This document shows, piece by piece, positions 1 to 12,166 of a DNA stretch of 64,000 bases (positions are counted from its first letter, which is position 1; each line of letters opens with the position of its first letter). The position numbers and the translations under genes were made by a program. Below the pieces are notes generated by a model that saw only the letters and a program-made list of their open reading frames with translations, did no database searches and was not told the DNA's origin. This DNA comes from Metaphire vulgaris (Eukaryota; Annelida; Clitellata; Crassiclitellata; Megascolecidae): contig CM030841.1 of assembly GCA_018105865.1 (NCBI GenBank), forward strand, positions 13,419,682 to 13,483,681. Reading direction: 5' to 3'.

Positions 1-413
1 ATTTGATTTATAAAATATAACGTGCAGAATTGACGATGTATAAAAGCCATTTTAGTATGGCTGTAGAAAGTCATAGCGCAAAATCGAGTTTTCTATTGCT
101 CGAAGCGAATTTGTCGATGACATTGTCTATGGATATGTCCATATCTTTGTGGATATACATCGAGGCTAATCCGTTTAGTCGATCATCTTTCATTGAAGAC
201 ACATTTTTCTTGAGAAAATGGGAGGTGCATCCCCAGTCATCCTCGACGTGGAACAGCCCCTGCTGCTTAGGGAGATTATGAAACACTTTTCACCGGCTTT
301 ATTCTAATCTAATCTTAAACTTCTATAGTGGGAGTTTGGAATGCCAAAACTAAAAATGTTCGACCCTCACTGGGGTCATCTTCGACTAGAGGGGGTGAGG
401 GTGAGGGTATCGT

Positions 414-715
414 CAGTGGCGGTTCCAGAATTTCTTGGTGGAGGGATGAAATGAATTCATAGGAAGTTGGAGGAAGATGAAAATAGAAGGAAAAATCAAT
501 AAACTGTCCAGAAAAGGCTGACAAAAAGGAATTTGACCCCCTAATTTGACTACATTTTTACCGTAAAAATAGGCTGATAAGTTGACAAGCAAAAAAGGTT
601 ACCCGCACAGTTTTCTCTCGTAGTTCCACTAGACTTTTACCCAACAATGAGCTTCACAAGCAAAAAAGGCCGGTGGGGTATGCATCCCCACTCATCCCCA
701 CGTAGAACCGCCACT
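414..715. mobile_element. hAT-like MITE, CAGTGGCGGTTCCAG family
   Basis: Inverted termini CAGTGGCGGTTCCA / AGAACCGCCACT. Interior has two copies of the CAAGCAAAAAAGG module. No target duplication seen, right end slightly worn. Confidence 0.7.
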
Positions 716-1162
716 AGAGGTCGCTAAACTCCTCAACTCCTAGCAAATCGACTATTGATCCCTGGTTAAAAATCTGGGAATGAGGAAACTCTTTGAAATC
801 GAAGAGACGTTGGAGGTTTAATTAAAGACAACGTTAATCTGATTAGCAATCATTATATCTAACAAAAGGAGTGACTTTAAGATTAAAAGTTATTTCGAAA
901 TAACTTACAGCTTCTCGAGGTTCGGATAAGAACCAACGGTCGATTGATTGATATCAACGAGTCTCGGTTGGTCTCTTACGATTCTACAAAGAATTAGACA
1001 TAATTATATAGCGCTAAGGCTGCTTAGCGGTTTTAAAAATCCCTAATTGTTATGTTCATTTTTCCACAACACATGGGTCATAGATCATATGGGTTACGGG
1101 TCAAGAGTTCAGCGGATCCACGGGTCATTTTGAATGACCCGCTGCCATCAACGTCTCGTGTG

Positions 1163-1468
1163 CAGTGGCGGTTCCAGGAATTCTTGATGGGGGGATGAAA
1201 AAATTATTGGAAGTTGGTGGAGGGGGGTGCAAAGTGAAGAAGAAAAACAAGAAAAAATATTTAAAAGGTCATTGTTAGTAGTAGCTCACTAAATGTTAAG
1301 AAACCTTGCCAAAAAAGATCGACAAGCAAGAAAAAAAATGTAATTTGCAATATTTGTCACTAATTTTTTTAAACTCACCGGAAAATAGGTTGACAAGCAA
1401 AAAGGTCATCCGGAACCCCGGTGGTGGGGGGATGCATCCCAGTCATCAACATGGTGGGACCTCCACTG
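1163..1468. mobile_element. hAT-like MITE, CAGTGGCGGTTCCAG family
   Basis: Same family as 414-715, flanked by a perfect 8-bp duplication CTCGTGTG, which fixes both ends and indicates hAT-type insertion. Confidence 0.85.
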
Positions 1469-1941
1469 CTCGTGTGTAGTCACTTTGATTGTCTACTATA
1501 CGAGGGTGGCAACAAAATTATTCGTCCATTAAGACATTCAAAAGTCGAATGGCGTTAACAACAACATCGCCTACAGCGAATGTCTCCATTCAACCCCCTC
1601 CCCCTACTGTCTTTCATGGGCGTCCGGAGAGGGATGAATTGCACCCCCTCCTGGAAAATTATTAAATTATGAAAAAGTAAAATTACTAAACAAGTAATCT
1701 ATAGTAAACTAAGTTAAAATACGAATTTCTATAAGAATACGACGAACTTTCTTGTAGCGCTAAATAATTTATTATTAGTTCGATAGATCTTGACAGTATT
1801 GTACGGTGCGTTTTGTTTCTTTCGTCACGTGACCCTGTCTTGCACTCTCCCCCCCTCCGCCCCGTGGAAATATTTATGTGGACGCATGGATCCGTGTGAT
1901 CCGATGTGTCACGTTCACTTCCACCTGAGTTCCACCTGAGT

Positions 1942-1943
<2 letters not shown>

Positions 1944-1980
<37 letters not shown>

Positions 1981-2220
1981 CACCCCTCCTGGGATATATA
2001 TATATATATATATATGAGCGCCGCAGACAGACAGACAGACAGACAGAGACGGAGACAGAGAGAGACAGAGAGAGAGAGAGAGCAGAGAGAGAGAGAGAGA
2101 CAGACAGAGAGAGACAGACTGAAAGACAGACAGACAGAGACGGAGACAGAGAGACAGAGACAGAGGAAGGGAGAGAGAGAGAGAGAGAGGGGGAAGGGAG
2201 AGAGAGAGAGAGGAAGGGAG
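1944..2220. repeat. Compound (AT)n, (GACA)n, (GA)n tract
   Basis: Two (AT)n blocks separated by CACCCCTCCTGGG, followed by about 190 bp of GACA/GAGA repeats. Confidence 0.95.
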
Positions 2221-2837
2221 AATCATCAAACGCCTTTGATAGCCTGCATCACATTCGTCGCCGTTGTAATAGACGGAAGTGCTGCCTTCTTCTTCTTCCG
2301 GTTTATTTTCTCATCTGTACTTCCGCACTTTCGTTCGATATTATGGAGTTGGTCGTAGGTCGCCGACGGTCTGGTTTCGACCCACCCCACCCCCACCCCA
2401 CCCCATAATAGCGGCTCATGTCGTCTGCTGCGACTGCTGCCTATGCATGGTCCGAGCGATGTTAGGTTTACGACTGAAAGACGTTCTCGGTCGGCTGAAT
2501 TAATGCTGGCTGATGGGACGATTGATTGCTGAGCGGGGGAAAGATGGGGGGGGGGGTGTCGATTCTCTCTTCAGCGGAATCGATCGATCGAATAGACTTT
2601 GAATATTATATTCTCTGCAAAATTCCGCGTCGTTCCAGCCATCTTAGATGAAAAATCGGTCTATGCATGGCGAGAAACGTTTGAAGAGATGAACTGAATG
2701 TGTTACATTCAACCAATTAAGTATAAATCGCATCTCTCCAGTCCTCCTTGCTCACTGTCCAAGACTCGTAGACACTCAATCAGATCTTCGGGTGCTCACT
2801 AACTCTTCAGATTCCATTCACTCGCATCACTCTATAG

Positions 2838-3328
2838 CATTGGCGTAGCGTGGGTTGCCAGCGCCCAGTGTTGGAGTTGCCGTGGGGGTTGAACCCCCCT
2901 CCGCAGCTAACTTTTCAACCCTCCCAAAAATCGCATATTCTGTACATGCAGTATCTGTCATTCATTGAATTTCATTATTTCAACCCTCAACCCCCCAGCT
3001 CAAATTTCACAACTCCAACACTGCCAGCGCCCACTCCCCGGGGAGCGGAATGGAGGGATTGCGCCTTAAAGTTCTCCCCAAAATGCCTTGACAAGCAAAA
3101 ACATCGTTTTGTCTTGTTTCCAAACTGAAAATATAAAATTCCGAGAAAGTAGGTTGCTTGAAATTTTTATTTTGTGAATGGCATAGCCTATGTCGGCGTA
3201 ACTTATGACTTATTATATTATTATTACTTGGTATTTTTCTTTTTTCACTTGAACATTTGTTTGCGACTCCTACAAGAATGTTGCGCCGGGGGCGACTGCC
3301 CCTACCCCCCCTTTACGATACGTCACCG
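2838..3328. mobile_element. hAT-type MITE carrying a nested MITE
   Basis: Starts CATTGGCG and ends CGTCACCG with near-identical flanks CTCTATAG and CTCTACAG (7/8). A second element at 2866-3023 interrupts it. Confidence 0.7.
2866..3023. mobile_element. hAT-type MITE, CAGTGTTGGAGTTG family, nested
   Basis: Inverted termini CAGTGTTGGAGTTG / CAACTCCAACACTG framed by a perfect 8-bp duplication CCAGCGCC. No coding capacity. Confidence 0.85.
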
Positions 3329-3804
3329 CTCTACAGGTAAGCGCGCCCTTTCAGAGGCTGGACCGAGAACATGGAATTAACTCCATTCATTGGTCCGCTT
3401 AATTAATTTGCCATCTTTATGGGGACATTAGCTGGCCATGCCTTTAAAAGAGACTGTCTAAGTAGAATTATTTATGTTCACTGTTGTCTTAGTTTAATTA
3501 ATTAATTAATTAATTAATTAATTAAAAACCCTTTACCGGGAGCCCCGAATATATCCGTCCATCTTACATTGAGTTACAGTCAAATACACGGTGAAGGGGT
3601 TGCGTGACAGTTGACATTTGCGTCTGACAGCTGACTCGTCGTTCCACGCAACTCAACTCATTTTTTTCAATTTGGCAAAGACAATGAAGGCTGCCTATCA
3701 CCAGCATGCTTTCTACAAATCTGAAATACCACAAAATAATAGGAAAAGCGATTTTCAAACGCAAAGAAACAAGTCTGAAACAAGTCTGAATCATCATCAT
3801 CATC

Positions 3805-3807
<3 letters not shown>

Positions 3808-3886
<79 letters not shown>
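3808..3886. repeat. (GA)n microsatellite
   Basis: About 39 uninterrupted units. A (CATC) block precedes it. Confidence 0.97.
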
Positions 3887-3888
<2 letters not shown>

Positions 3889-4142
3889 CAGGAACCGTCT
3901 ATTGCCGTGACATTCTTTGTGACAGATGCTCTGACAGTCTGACTTCTGAGAATTCTAATTACGCAGAAATTTGGTCGACACAAAAGACGCGGTTTACCGG
4001 TACTACATGCAGATTTACAGTTGTTGCAAGCGCTCCATGATAGCCGATCGCGTTCGTATGTAGGTAAAAAAGGCAAAGGTAGGTCCCGTACTCGAGTCCG
4101 AGCGTTGGGATCCGGCACTTAACGCTGCTCCTCAGTTTACCG

Positions 4143-4220
4143 CCGCTCTCTCTATCTCTCTCCGCCTCTCTCTGTCTCTCACTGTCTCTGTCTCTGTATC
4201 TGTCTGTCTCTGTCTCTGTC

Positions 4221-4292
<72 letters not shown>
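4143..4292. repeat. (CT)n/(GTCT)n microsatellite
   Basis: Compound tract that ends against the tRNA-like head at 4310-4387; it may be the SINE tail, amplified. Confidence 0.93.
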
Positions 4293-4309
4293 ATAAGGCT
4301 GAGTCGACC

Positions 4310-4387
4310 TTGGGCTCCTGCGGGAATTGAACCCTCGACCTTCTGCTCCATCGTCCAGCGTTGTCACCACTCTTCTAACTTCCCGCC
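4310..4387 (-). repeat. tRNA-derived SINE-like head
   Basis: Minus strand has a perfect pol III B box GGTTCAATTCC (rc at 4323-4333) and a one-mismatch A box TAGAAGAGTGG (rc at 4368-4378) at tRNA-like spacing. No clean cloverleaf, so a SINE rather than a tRNA gene. A (GACA)n/(GA)n tract follows on the 3' side. Confidence 0.55.
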
Positions 4388-4696
4388 CCGTATTGGTATT
4401 TGGACTGACGAAAATTTTTGGCGCTTAGGCCTACTATTCCGAAAGAACGCTACAGATGCCAGCCACAGCGTAAAAGTCAGGAATTTTGGCCTCTTACAAC
4501 AGCGCATAGTCACCCGATCGGCACCCCACAGTAGAATCGGTCACCGAACCTTAACCACGCAGCTGTATTTATTTATTAAACAGACCCAAAGATCTACCCC
4601 AAACAACTCTTTTGACAGCAGTTGGATTCGTGCGAGTGCATATATCGACTCGCTGTGACCCTATAGCCCTGTAGGCCTACCGGTGATGGCCTGTAT

Positions 4697-4697
4697 G

Positions 4698-4760
<63 letters not shown>
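4697..4760. repeat. (AT)n microsatellite
   Basis: About 32 uninterrupted units. Confidence 0.97.
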
Positions 4761-4763
<3 letters not shown>

Positions 4764-5440
4764 TAAGATTAGATTTATATAATATTATATAGAATTTACG
4801 TAGAATAACATTCTCGTTGCTAAAATAGACGCGATTCTGCAAAGATTATGCGGCTCTCTTCTTACAGAAACCCTTTGGCCCACTGCCCTCATAACCGTAT
4901 AAAACTGATCTGCGAAAAGACAACTGCTCTGGGAAGCAATATATTTCTTCGCGATAATGTTGCAGATAAAATTTACAGTACTGTATTTGTCCCCACATGT
5001 CTTTGGTTGTAGGCTACCATAGAATGTAAAAAACGCTGGAAAGTAATAAAAAAACGTTAAAAGCGTAAAAAACGTTAAAAATTTAAAACGTTAAAAACAT
5101 TGAATAAAAAACGTTTTCTACGTTTATCTGAGCGAGATTAGAGATTGCGCCTTACCCACGCACGGAGAATAAACAGTCAAGTCACACTATGCAAAACAAA
5201 CAGCAATTATGCTAATATGCTGACATAAACTGCTTACTCTATGTTTGTAAGTAAGGCTGTATGACCTGCTAATAAGTAATCGACTGTATTCTATTATAGC
5301 TTAACAGCACAAAGATAATTAATTAACTCGCTTGAACTGGTTTCAAAATCTGTGTTTTTATTTAGCCAACGTTTTTAAAAATAATAAATGCGCATGCTGA
5401 TTAGATATTGAACACAAAATCTTGGCCTACATAAAGCGAC

Positions 5441-5442
<2 letters not shown>

Positions 5443-5512
<70 letters not shown>

Positions 5513-5593
5513 GGTTGCTATACATATTATATCCATACCATATCGACAGTTATATATACACTCTTCGCCTCTTTTCTGTTTCCTTTTTCTATA

Positions 5594-5662
<69 letters not shown>
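5443..5662. repeat. (AT)n and (ATA)n microsatellites
   Basis: (AT)n at 5443-5506 and (ATA)n at 5596-5662, the latter touching a GTGGTTTAGGAGGCTAA repeat copy at 5672. Confidence 0.96.
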
Positions 5663-5664
<2 letters not shown>

Positions 5665-6247
5665 TGATTTTAAGTGGTTTAGGAGGCTAAGTAAGCCTGC
5701 GTGAAAACCACTGCCTAGCTGCTTCCCCATCCCCACTCTTGACTGATCTCTGGAGTTGGTCTTGTCCGGCTGACCACAAAACTTCGGCTGTAGCTATTTC
5801 AACGTTAGATTAAGCTCCTATAGGAATAGGCAGATACTAAGGTACCTGCTTTCGAAAGCGCTATGGAAATTCACGAAATCTGACTTATTTACTTACAGAT
5901 CTATATCACATTATTTACATGGCCTGGCGTTATGCTATAGGTCAAGAGAGAACGTAAATTTCAGTCTATCTCTGTCTTTCTTTGTTTCTGTTTCTGTTTC
6001 TGTCTGTCTGCCTGTCTCTCTCTCCCTCGGTCGCCGTCGGTTCGTAAAAGTCAAGAAAGAGCAGCTGGGCTGTGTGTGTGTGTGTGTGTGTCTGTGCGTA
6101 TGTGCGTCTATCGAGCAGCATATTTCTGACGACCCATTTTAAACATTTACGATTGTAAGCTTTCACTTATAGGACACGATTAAATTCTAATATTAACTAA
6201 ACACTAAACATCTTCCTTGAACCACAGAAAAGTGAAATTCATACCAA

Positions 6248-6362
6248 TTGCCTGTCTGTCTGTCTGTCTGTCTATTTGTCTGTCTACCTGTTTCCAGTCA
6301 GTTAGGCAGCCAGTTAGTCAGTCAGTCAGTCAGTCAGTCGGTCAGTCAGTCGGTCAGTCTGT
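6248..6362. repeat. (CTGT)n then (CAGT)n tract
   Basis: CTGT units give way to CAGT units; the second block is the same tetranucleotide as the long array at 46840-47643. Confidence 0.92.
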
Positions 6363-7450
6363 CTCTGAGTAATGCGTGATGAGTCATGAAGGATACAAGA
6401 AGTGTAGCAAGTGAGGATCCGTGATTTTCAGTAACTAAACTACATCGTCAGTGAGTTTTGTCAAGATTGGTCAAAATTCGACAAAGTTATTGTCAAAATA
6501 AAAAGCATTAGCTTTTTATTGGCTTACGGTGTATATTCATCGAATCCCCGTCTTTTCTCTAGTTCCTCTGCAGATATATCTTTGCATTCGCAGAATAATT
6601 GGCCAACAGATGTCGGCCCCGTAATGCCCAGTGGGGCCAGAAGATCTTCAAGTACGCTGAAAACACTCGTTATTATGTTTCTGTTTGCCTTCAAAGAGCA
6701 ATTGGGGTGGTATCATGTGTCGCCTGTCTCTAATACACTGTATTCCGTTCAGACATAATGGAGCCCTAAGTCGAGACATCATTAAAATTGACGCAACACA
6801 CAAGCCTCGCCTTCACAGAGGGATTGGACCAGAGATGTCCATGGGTCCATTTTTTATGGAGCCTGAATTGCCCCCTCCAGACTGAATTCCTGGATGCGCT
6901 ATAGGCTAACCTTGGACCTACCAGTTGTGTCACAGTTGAATCGACCATTGTCTTGTTTCGCTTTCGTTAAAACCATTCCACCGCGTCTCTTGATATCGTA
7001 TATTATACATACAGTGTAATATATACCGTTTTGCTTTTTCTATGAGTTTCGATCTACAGCATGCATTGCAGCTACAAGTCTATAAAATCGAAATCGCATT
7101 ATGCTGTATGAAAGTCTGCTATTTTTTTATATATGAACCATTGCCTCTCTCATTGTAGGCTACGTGAACGCAGATATATAAGATTGGTCGTACTATAGTC
7201 TATCGATTGATATTGCGTCGACGTTTTCCGTTGGGTTTTTAGAAGCCTCATTCTGCTCTTTCAAGGACATTGTGTTTGCTATTCGTTGATATATAAAATG
7301 CAAATGTAGATTTTTCACGAATATTCTTTCATCTTTTATCATTTAGTGCCTGTTTTGTCAGCCGATCGGTAACCGTCTTCAGCAGGAGATATAATACATA
7401 TTTATTATAATACATTTTGATATAATGATAATAATCATATAGGCTAATAC

Positions 7451-7822
7451 CAGGCCCGCCGGAACGAATTTTCATCAGGGGGTGCAGATTTTTCCAGATA
7501 AAAGCAGTAGCATCATTTCACACTTTTCTTTGGGGCAAGATAATTGTTTGCAAATTTTGAACAAATTTTGGCAATTTTATGGCCAATTTTAGCAAATTTT
7601 TTATGATTTTTGCTAATTTTGTGCAAATTTTGGCGATTTTGGACAATTTTTGCAAATTTTGGCAATTTTGGGCCATTTTAGCAAATTTTGGCAATTTTTT
7701 TGACGAATTTTAGCTGAAAGGGGGTTCAGAGGGGGTGCAGCCCATCTTCTTTCCAGGGGGTGCATTGCACCCACTACATTTTTCCAGGGGGTGCCTCTGC
7801 ACCCCCACTTGCGGCGGGCCTG
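7451..7822. mobile_element. hAT-type MITE, CAGGCCCGCC family
   Basis: Termini CAGGCCCGCC / GGCGGGCCTG with perfect 8-bp duplication GCTAATAC. Interior is a run of drifting AATTTTGGCAA-like units (7556-7705), which a minus-strand ORF shadows without meaning. Confidence 0.88.
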
Positions 7823-8017
7823 GCTAATACATAATATTATAATACATATTTCTATATAACATAACTTCAAAACTTTCTTCACGTCATGAGCGCCACAATT
7901 CAAAGTCAGACTGTTTAAATATTTGAGCAGCATTTAAGCTTACTCAGTCTCTAACGTGCACGCGAGAAAGTGAGGTTTGGCAAATAAGATAAATATATCG
8001 TTTAGAAATTCACGAGA

Positions 8018-8019
<2 letters not shown>

Positions 8020-8070
<51 letters not shown>

Positions 8071-8121
8071 ACGCACACACTAATTTTGTCTCGGACAATT
8101 TTTTGTCATAAGACCCTCAGG

Positions 8122-8176
<55 letters not shown>
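8020..8176. repeat. Two (AT)n microsatellites
   Basis: 8020-8067 and 8126-8176, 58 bp apart. Confidence 0.95.
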
Positions 8177-8178
<2 letters not shown>

Positions 8179-8410
8179 CGTCTAGAGATATTTAGTGTGG
8201 GAAAAGAAACGTATAGCTTGTGTGTTCTACTTCTTAGAGCAGCGATGTGTGGTTCAGTGTATGCTTTAAACTTTTCGACCGTCATGCAGTTAAGGAGTCT
8301 CGAGTAAAAATCTCGAACAATGGCCGGAAATTTCTAACCTATTCGACTCCGGCAAATCGAGCACTGCGTCTAACCGAAAGAAAAGTTGTCTTACGGAGAC
8401 AGAACCTTTC

Positions 8411-8527
8411 CAGGGGCGTAGCCAGGAATTTGATTGCGGGCTGGAGGGTTATGATGTGATTTGGGGGGGGGGGGGTATAAATCTTTAAAAACTTTTAAAA
8501 TCTTAAAAATGCATTTAAAACTTTAAG
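8411..8527. mobile_element. Truncated hAT-like MITE (CAGGGGCGTAGC family)
   Basis: Left end CAGGGGCGTAGCCAGGAATT and interior match the inverted strand of the element at 12167-12331; the other end is missing after about 8527. Confidence 0.6.
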
Positions 8528-8692
8528 GTAGACTGATTTGGGTGAAACGCTAAAAACTCGCTGACAGCCAGGACTGCATGTACCACTGCGATCACTCTTT
8601 TTTGCTGTCACGAAATCTCCAGAAAACAGTGAACACGTGAAAGACGAGAAAAGTGCAGGGAACGAGCAACACCCGTCATCTCTTAACCCCTT

Positions 8693-8762
8693 AACCGTGT
8701 ATTTAACTGTAACTCAATGTAAAATGGACGGATATATCCAGGATTCCCAGTTAAGGGGTTAA
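8693..8762. mobile_element. Short TTAA-bounded palindromic MITE
   Basis: 70 bp from TTAACCCCTTAAC to GTTAAGGGGTTAA. Related copies at 61172-61251 and, worn, 3524-3602. TTAA ends suggest a piggyBac-like origin. Confidence 0.6.
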
Positions 8763-9124
8763 ACAACAAAGTGAATGCCTGCAAATAGATTCGTAGAAAG
8801 AGATCATTTCGACCAAATGAGTTGTAATAGAACGAGGTCTACATGTACATGTTTTGAGTACTCTCGTAACTAATTAGACAGCGCCTCGCTATCTGGGCCT
8901 GCCTATAGGGCCTAATACCATTTAATTAGCCATGTATGTAGTAAAGTTACCGTGTAATCATCGGTGGTATTGTTAGTTGTTACCATGTAAAATTATCATA
9001 TCGTCAGAGATCTCGGCTTTTAAAAACGTCGCAAATGAATTAGGTTTATAGCGTCAGTTCACACGACGTACAGTCAAACCCGATTTCCTAATTATTTCAT
9101 CAGACTTGTTTTAGCCATCCGACC

Positions 9125-9293
9125 CAGTGTTTAATCTAGACTCTGGACTTCGGGGGGAGGGGGGAACTGACAAGGCCGGGGGAAAGTCAGCTAGGGGTTG
9201 CTGTTAGTTGATGTAGTATGCAAAAATTGAGAGGGGTTGAAATTTTCGGGGAAAGGGTAATTTCCCCCAGGAAACGGCCTGGATTAAACCCTG
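9125..9293. mobile_element. hAT-type MITE, CAGTGTTTAATC family
   Basis: Termini CAGTGTTTAATC / GATTAAACCCTG with perfect 8-bp duplication ATCCGACC. A second copy, opposite orientation, lies at 45419-45585. Confidence 0.88.
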
Positions 9294-9408
9294 ATCCGAC
9301 CGGTAAACTTCATTAAACATTAAAATTGAAACAAGTAAGTATGTACAGCGTGGAGTTTCATTTTTATATCAATCGCTGTGGCTGGAATAGATGCATGCAG
9401 ATAATTCT

Positions 9409-9410
<2 letters not shown>

Positions 9411-9456
<46 letters not shown>

Positions 9457-9474
9457 CATATATATATATATATA
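9411..9474. repeat. (AT)n with ACAT interruptions
   Basis: (AT)n broken by TACATA units. Confidence 0.92.
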
Positions 9475-9978
9475 AGATGAAGATAACGCAATGTGACGAT
9501 GAAAAAAGCTTCGTCAGTCAGTTGATTCGTCTGTTTGCTCATTCTGAAAATGAATTTCGATTTCATGCATCGCAACACTGAGGCTTAGTTAATTAAGTGG
9601 ATTACATCGAAGAACTGATCAACGGAGACGTTGCCGACACAGTTTATGTGTGTTCTCGGTAGTAAGGCAAGTCGACAGTAACGTCGCCGAAACGACCACC
9701 ACCACCCACCCCGCCCCCCACCCACCCACTTCTCAAGACTCGTGCCGCCGAGCAGAAAAGCGTGCCCGGTCGGCGGCATTTAAGCTGCCTTTCTTCGAAG
9801 AAGGCAGAGAGCTTCTATAGGAGTCTGCACAATTTCAATTACGTAAATTAGACAGAATGCCAAGACAAAGAGGAGGAGGAGGAGGAGGAGGAGGAGGAGG
9901 AGGAGGAGGAGGAGGAGCTGTCTGTCTCTCTGTGGCATCGCAAACACGTTTCGTGTGGAGCAGAGACGTAGCTACCTA

Positions 9979-10298
9979 CAGGGCCGCCGAGAGGGGGCAG
10001 GGGGCAATTGCACAGGAGCCCGTCGGCCTGCAGGGGGCCCGGGCCCGGTGATGATGATGTATTAACTATAGCCTGAACGGTGAAAAAGACTGACAAGCAA
10101 AAAATGGTCATCTTCTCGTCACGAGCGTGCACAGGGGCCCGGGAAATGTCAGGGGGCCCGGGCCGATCATGTTAGGTAATCTCCTTTCTAAAAGGAGCGA
10201 GAAGCAAAAAAGGTCATCAACTTCTTCACAGACATGTCAGGTCAGGGGCCCGTGACTATTTATAGCACAGGGGTCCGCAAATTCTCTCGACGGCCCTG
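9979..10298. mobile_element. hAT-like MITE, CAGGGCCGCCGAGAG family
   Basis: Termini CAGGGCCGCCGAGAG / CTCGACGGCCCTG. CGTAGCTA lies directly after the right end and four bases before the left end. Related to 32015-32207 and 43852-44129. Confidence 0.65.
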
Positions 10299-10704
10299 CG
10301 TAGCTAAAGGGGCAGGGGCAGGGGCAGCCACCCCCTGGCGCTCAGATGGGGGCGCAAAATTGGGGTTTGTGTTAGTTTAACAAAAAACAAGCAAACAGAA
10401 AGTGTAAATATCACTCGATTCGCAGTGAAATAAATAAGTGACGACCTATGTCTGCTTGTCACGGCTTTTGTCGCAGATTGATGGGGCGCCGAAGGAAAAT
10501 AAATAAACGACGACCTTTATTTTGCTCTTCAAGAATTTCCGAAAGTTGAAGGAGGCGCCATCAGTATCTTTTCGCCCCCTTCACCCCGGGCGCCGGATAC
10601 TCTCGTTACGCCTCTGGCGTGGCGCCCGGAGTGCGCGGAGTAACCGCATCATCAGCCAACTTCATTCACGTAAAAATGGGCAACTGAACGAGCTGCCTAC
10701 TGTC

Positions 10705-10716
10705 AGCCTCTCTCTC

Positions 10717-10747
<31 letters not shown>

Positions 10748-10822
10748 GTTTGTCTGTCTCTCTGTCTGTCTGTCTGTGTCTCTCTGTGTCTCTGTCTGTC
10801 TCTCTGTCTCTCTGTCTGTCTC

Positions 10823-10879
<57 letters not shown>
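10705..10879. repeat. (GTCT)n/(CT)n microsatellite
   Basis: 175-bp compound tract in a locally GC-richer region; a purine-rich stretch (11114-11190) and a short (GT)n (11232-11254) follow. Confidence 0.95.
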
Positions 10880-10882
<3 letters not shown>

Positions 10883-11500
10883 GTCGGCGTCGCATCCGTC
10901 GCTTTTCCGCCTTCTCGTCCACGCTCTTCCTGTCACCGCCTCCTCCTTATGTGGGAGCGGCAGACTGCATGCTCGGTCGCCTCGTTGCTGTCGACTGAAT
11001 GGTCTTCTTCTTCTCCGTCGGAAGCGGATCATGCTCCGCTGGATACAGAAATTCGATCGAATATCCGTCGTATATCATGTTGCCTGCGAGTAAGCACCAG
11101 TATAGGCGGATAAGGAAGGAATAGGAGGAGGGGGAGGGGAGGAGAGGGCAGAAGAACAGGAGGGAGAGGAGAGGAGAGGAGAAAGAAGAAGACAAGAACG
11201 CCTGCTTCCTGGACGGCGCCTGTGAATGCATGTGCGTGTGTGTGTGTGTGTGTGTATGTCATATACGTGGAGCATAAAGGCGCTCGTTAAGTCGTATGCA
11301 TATCCTCCGTTGATAGATGAGGATAATGAACGATAGGCGGAGCTGTAGAATGGAAGACGGAAGACAACTTAATTACTAAATTATAAGACAAAGAATTCCG
11401 ACACTGGAATTTGTCGAGCGAATTAGATACCTGTAATACCAGCGGAGGTCACGTGAAAGACAGACAGACACACTGGCAGATAGATGGAAAGCAAGAAAAC

Positions 11501-11502
<2 letters not shown>

Positions 11503-11563
<61 letters not shown>

Positions 11564-11567
11564 TAGA
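11503..11567. repeat. (GAAA)n/(GACA)n microsatellite
   Basis: GAAA units change to GACA units just before the TA-target MITE at 11580. Confidence 0.95.
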
Positions 11568-11579
11568 TATATTTAGATA

Positions 11580-11941
11580 CAGTAGAACGCCATTATAGCG
11601 TATCTTCGTTTATAACGTACCGCATTGTACGGTTCCCGTGTGATGCGCAACCGTATTGGACGGCAGTGGCGTAGCCAGGATTTCCGGAAGGGGGGTTTTG
11701 AAAAAATTTGTCGATAACCGCCAAGGGGGGTTTCACCCCAAAAATCGCCAAAATCGTCTCAAAAAAATTAAAATTGCATGGGAATACATCAAAAAATTTT
11801 TTTCGCCGCCCAAGGGGGGCTTAACCCCCAAACCCCCTCCGTAGCTACGCCATTGTTGGACGATATTAGATACAACGTACCTCGGATATGGCGTACTGCA
11901 ATTAACAGACTTGCTAGGTACACCATAGAGAAATTCTACTG
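11580..11941. mobile_element. Pogo/Tc-type MITE interrupted by a hAT-like MITE
   Basis: Termini CAGTAGAACGCCATTATAGC and AATTCTACTG with flanking TA, typical of Tc1/mariner-related MITEs. A second element is inserted at 11664-11855. Confidence 0.6.
11664..11855. mobile_element. hAT-like MITE nested in a TA-target MITE
   Basis: Termini CAGTGGCGTAGCC / GGCTACGCCATTG-like (TAGCTACGCCATTG) with flanks TTGGACGG and TTGGACGA (7/8 duplication). Confidence 0.75.
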
Positions 11942-12166
11942 TAGACATAGATAGATATATATTTCTGACTGACTCCCTGTCTGGCTGGTTGGAAGTTGGC
12001 TTAATTATTATTATTATCCTCTGTCCAATTAAACTGACTTCGTAATCCATGCAGTCAATTAAAGTATGTAACATACAGTTTCTTAAAATTTCCTCCAAAC
12101 CAACTAATTCAGAAAGTGCGATAACCTCTCGGTAACACAGCACCATAACACTGCAGTAATCTCCAT

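Noticed and set aside
1906..2358. 150-codon ORF rich in Arg/Glu and Tyr-Ile repeats
   Set aside because: Translation of (AT)n and (GACA)n; no gene signal.
4310..4387. True tRNA gene
   Set aside because: The A and B boxes are present but I cannot fold a regular anticodon arm and acceptor stem; a SINE head fits better.
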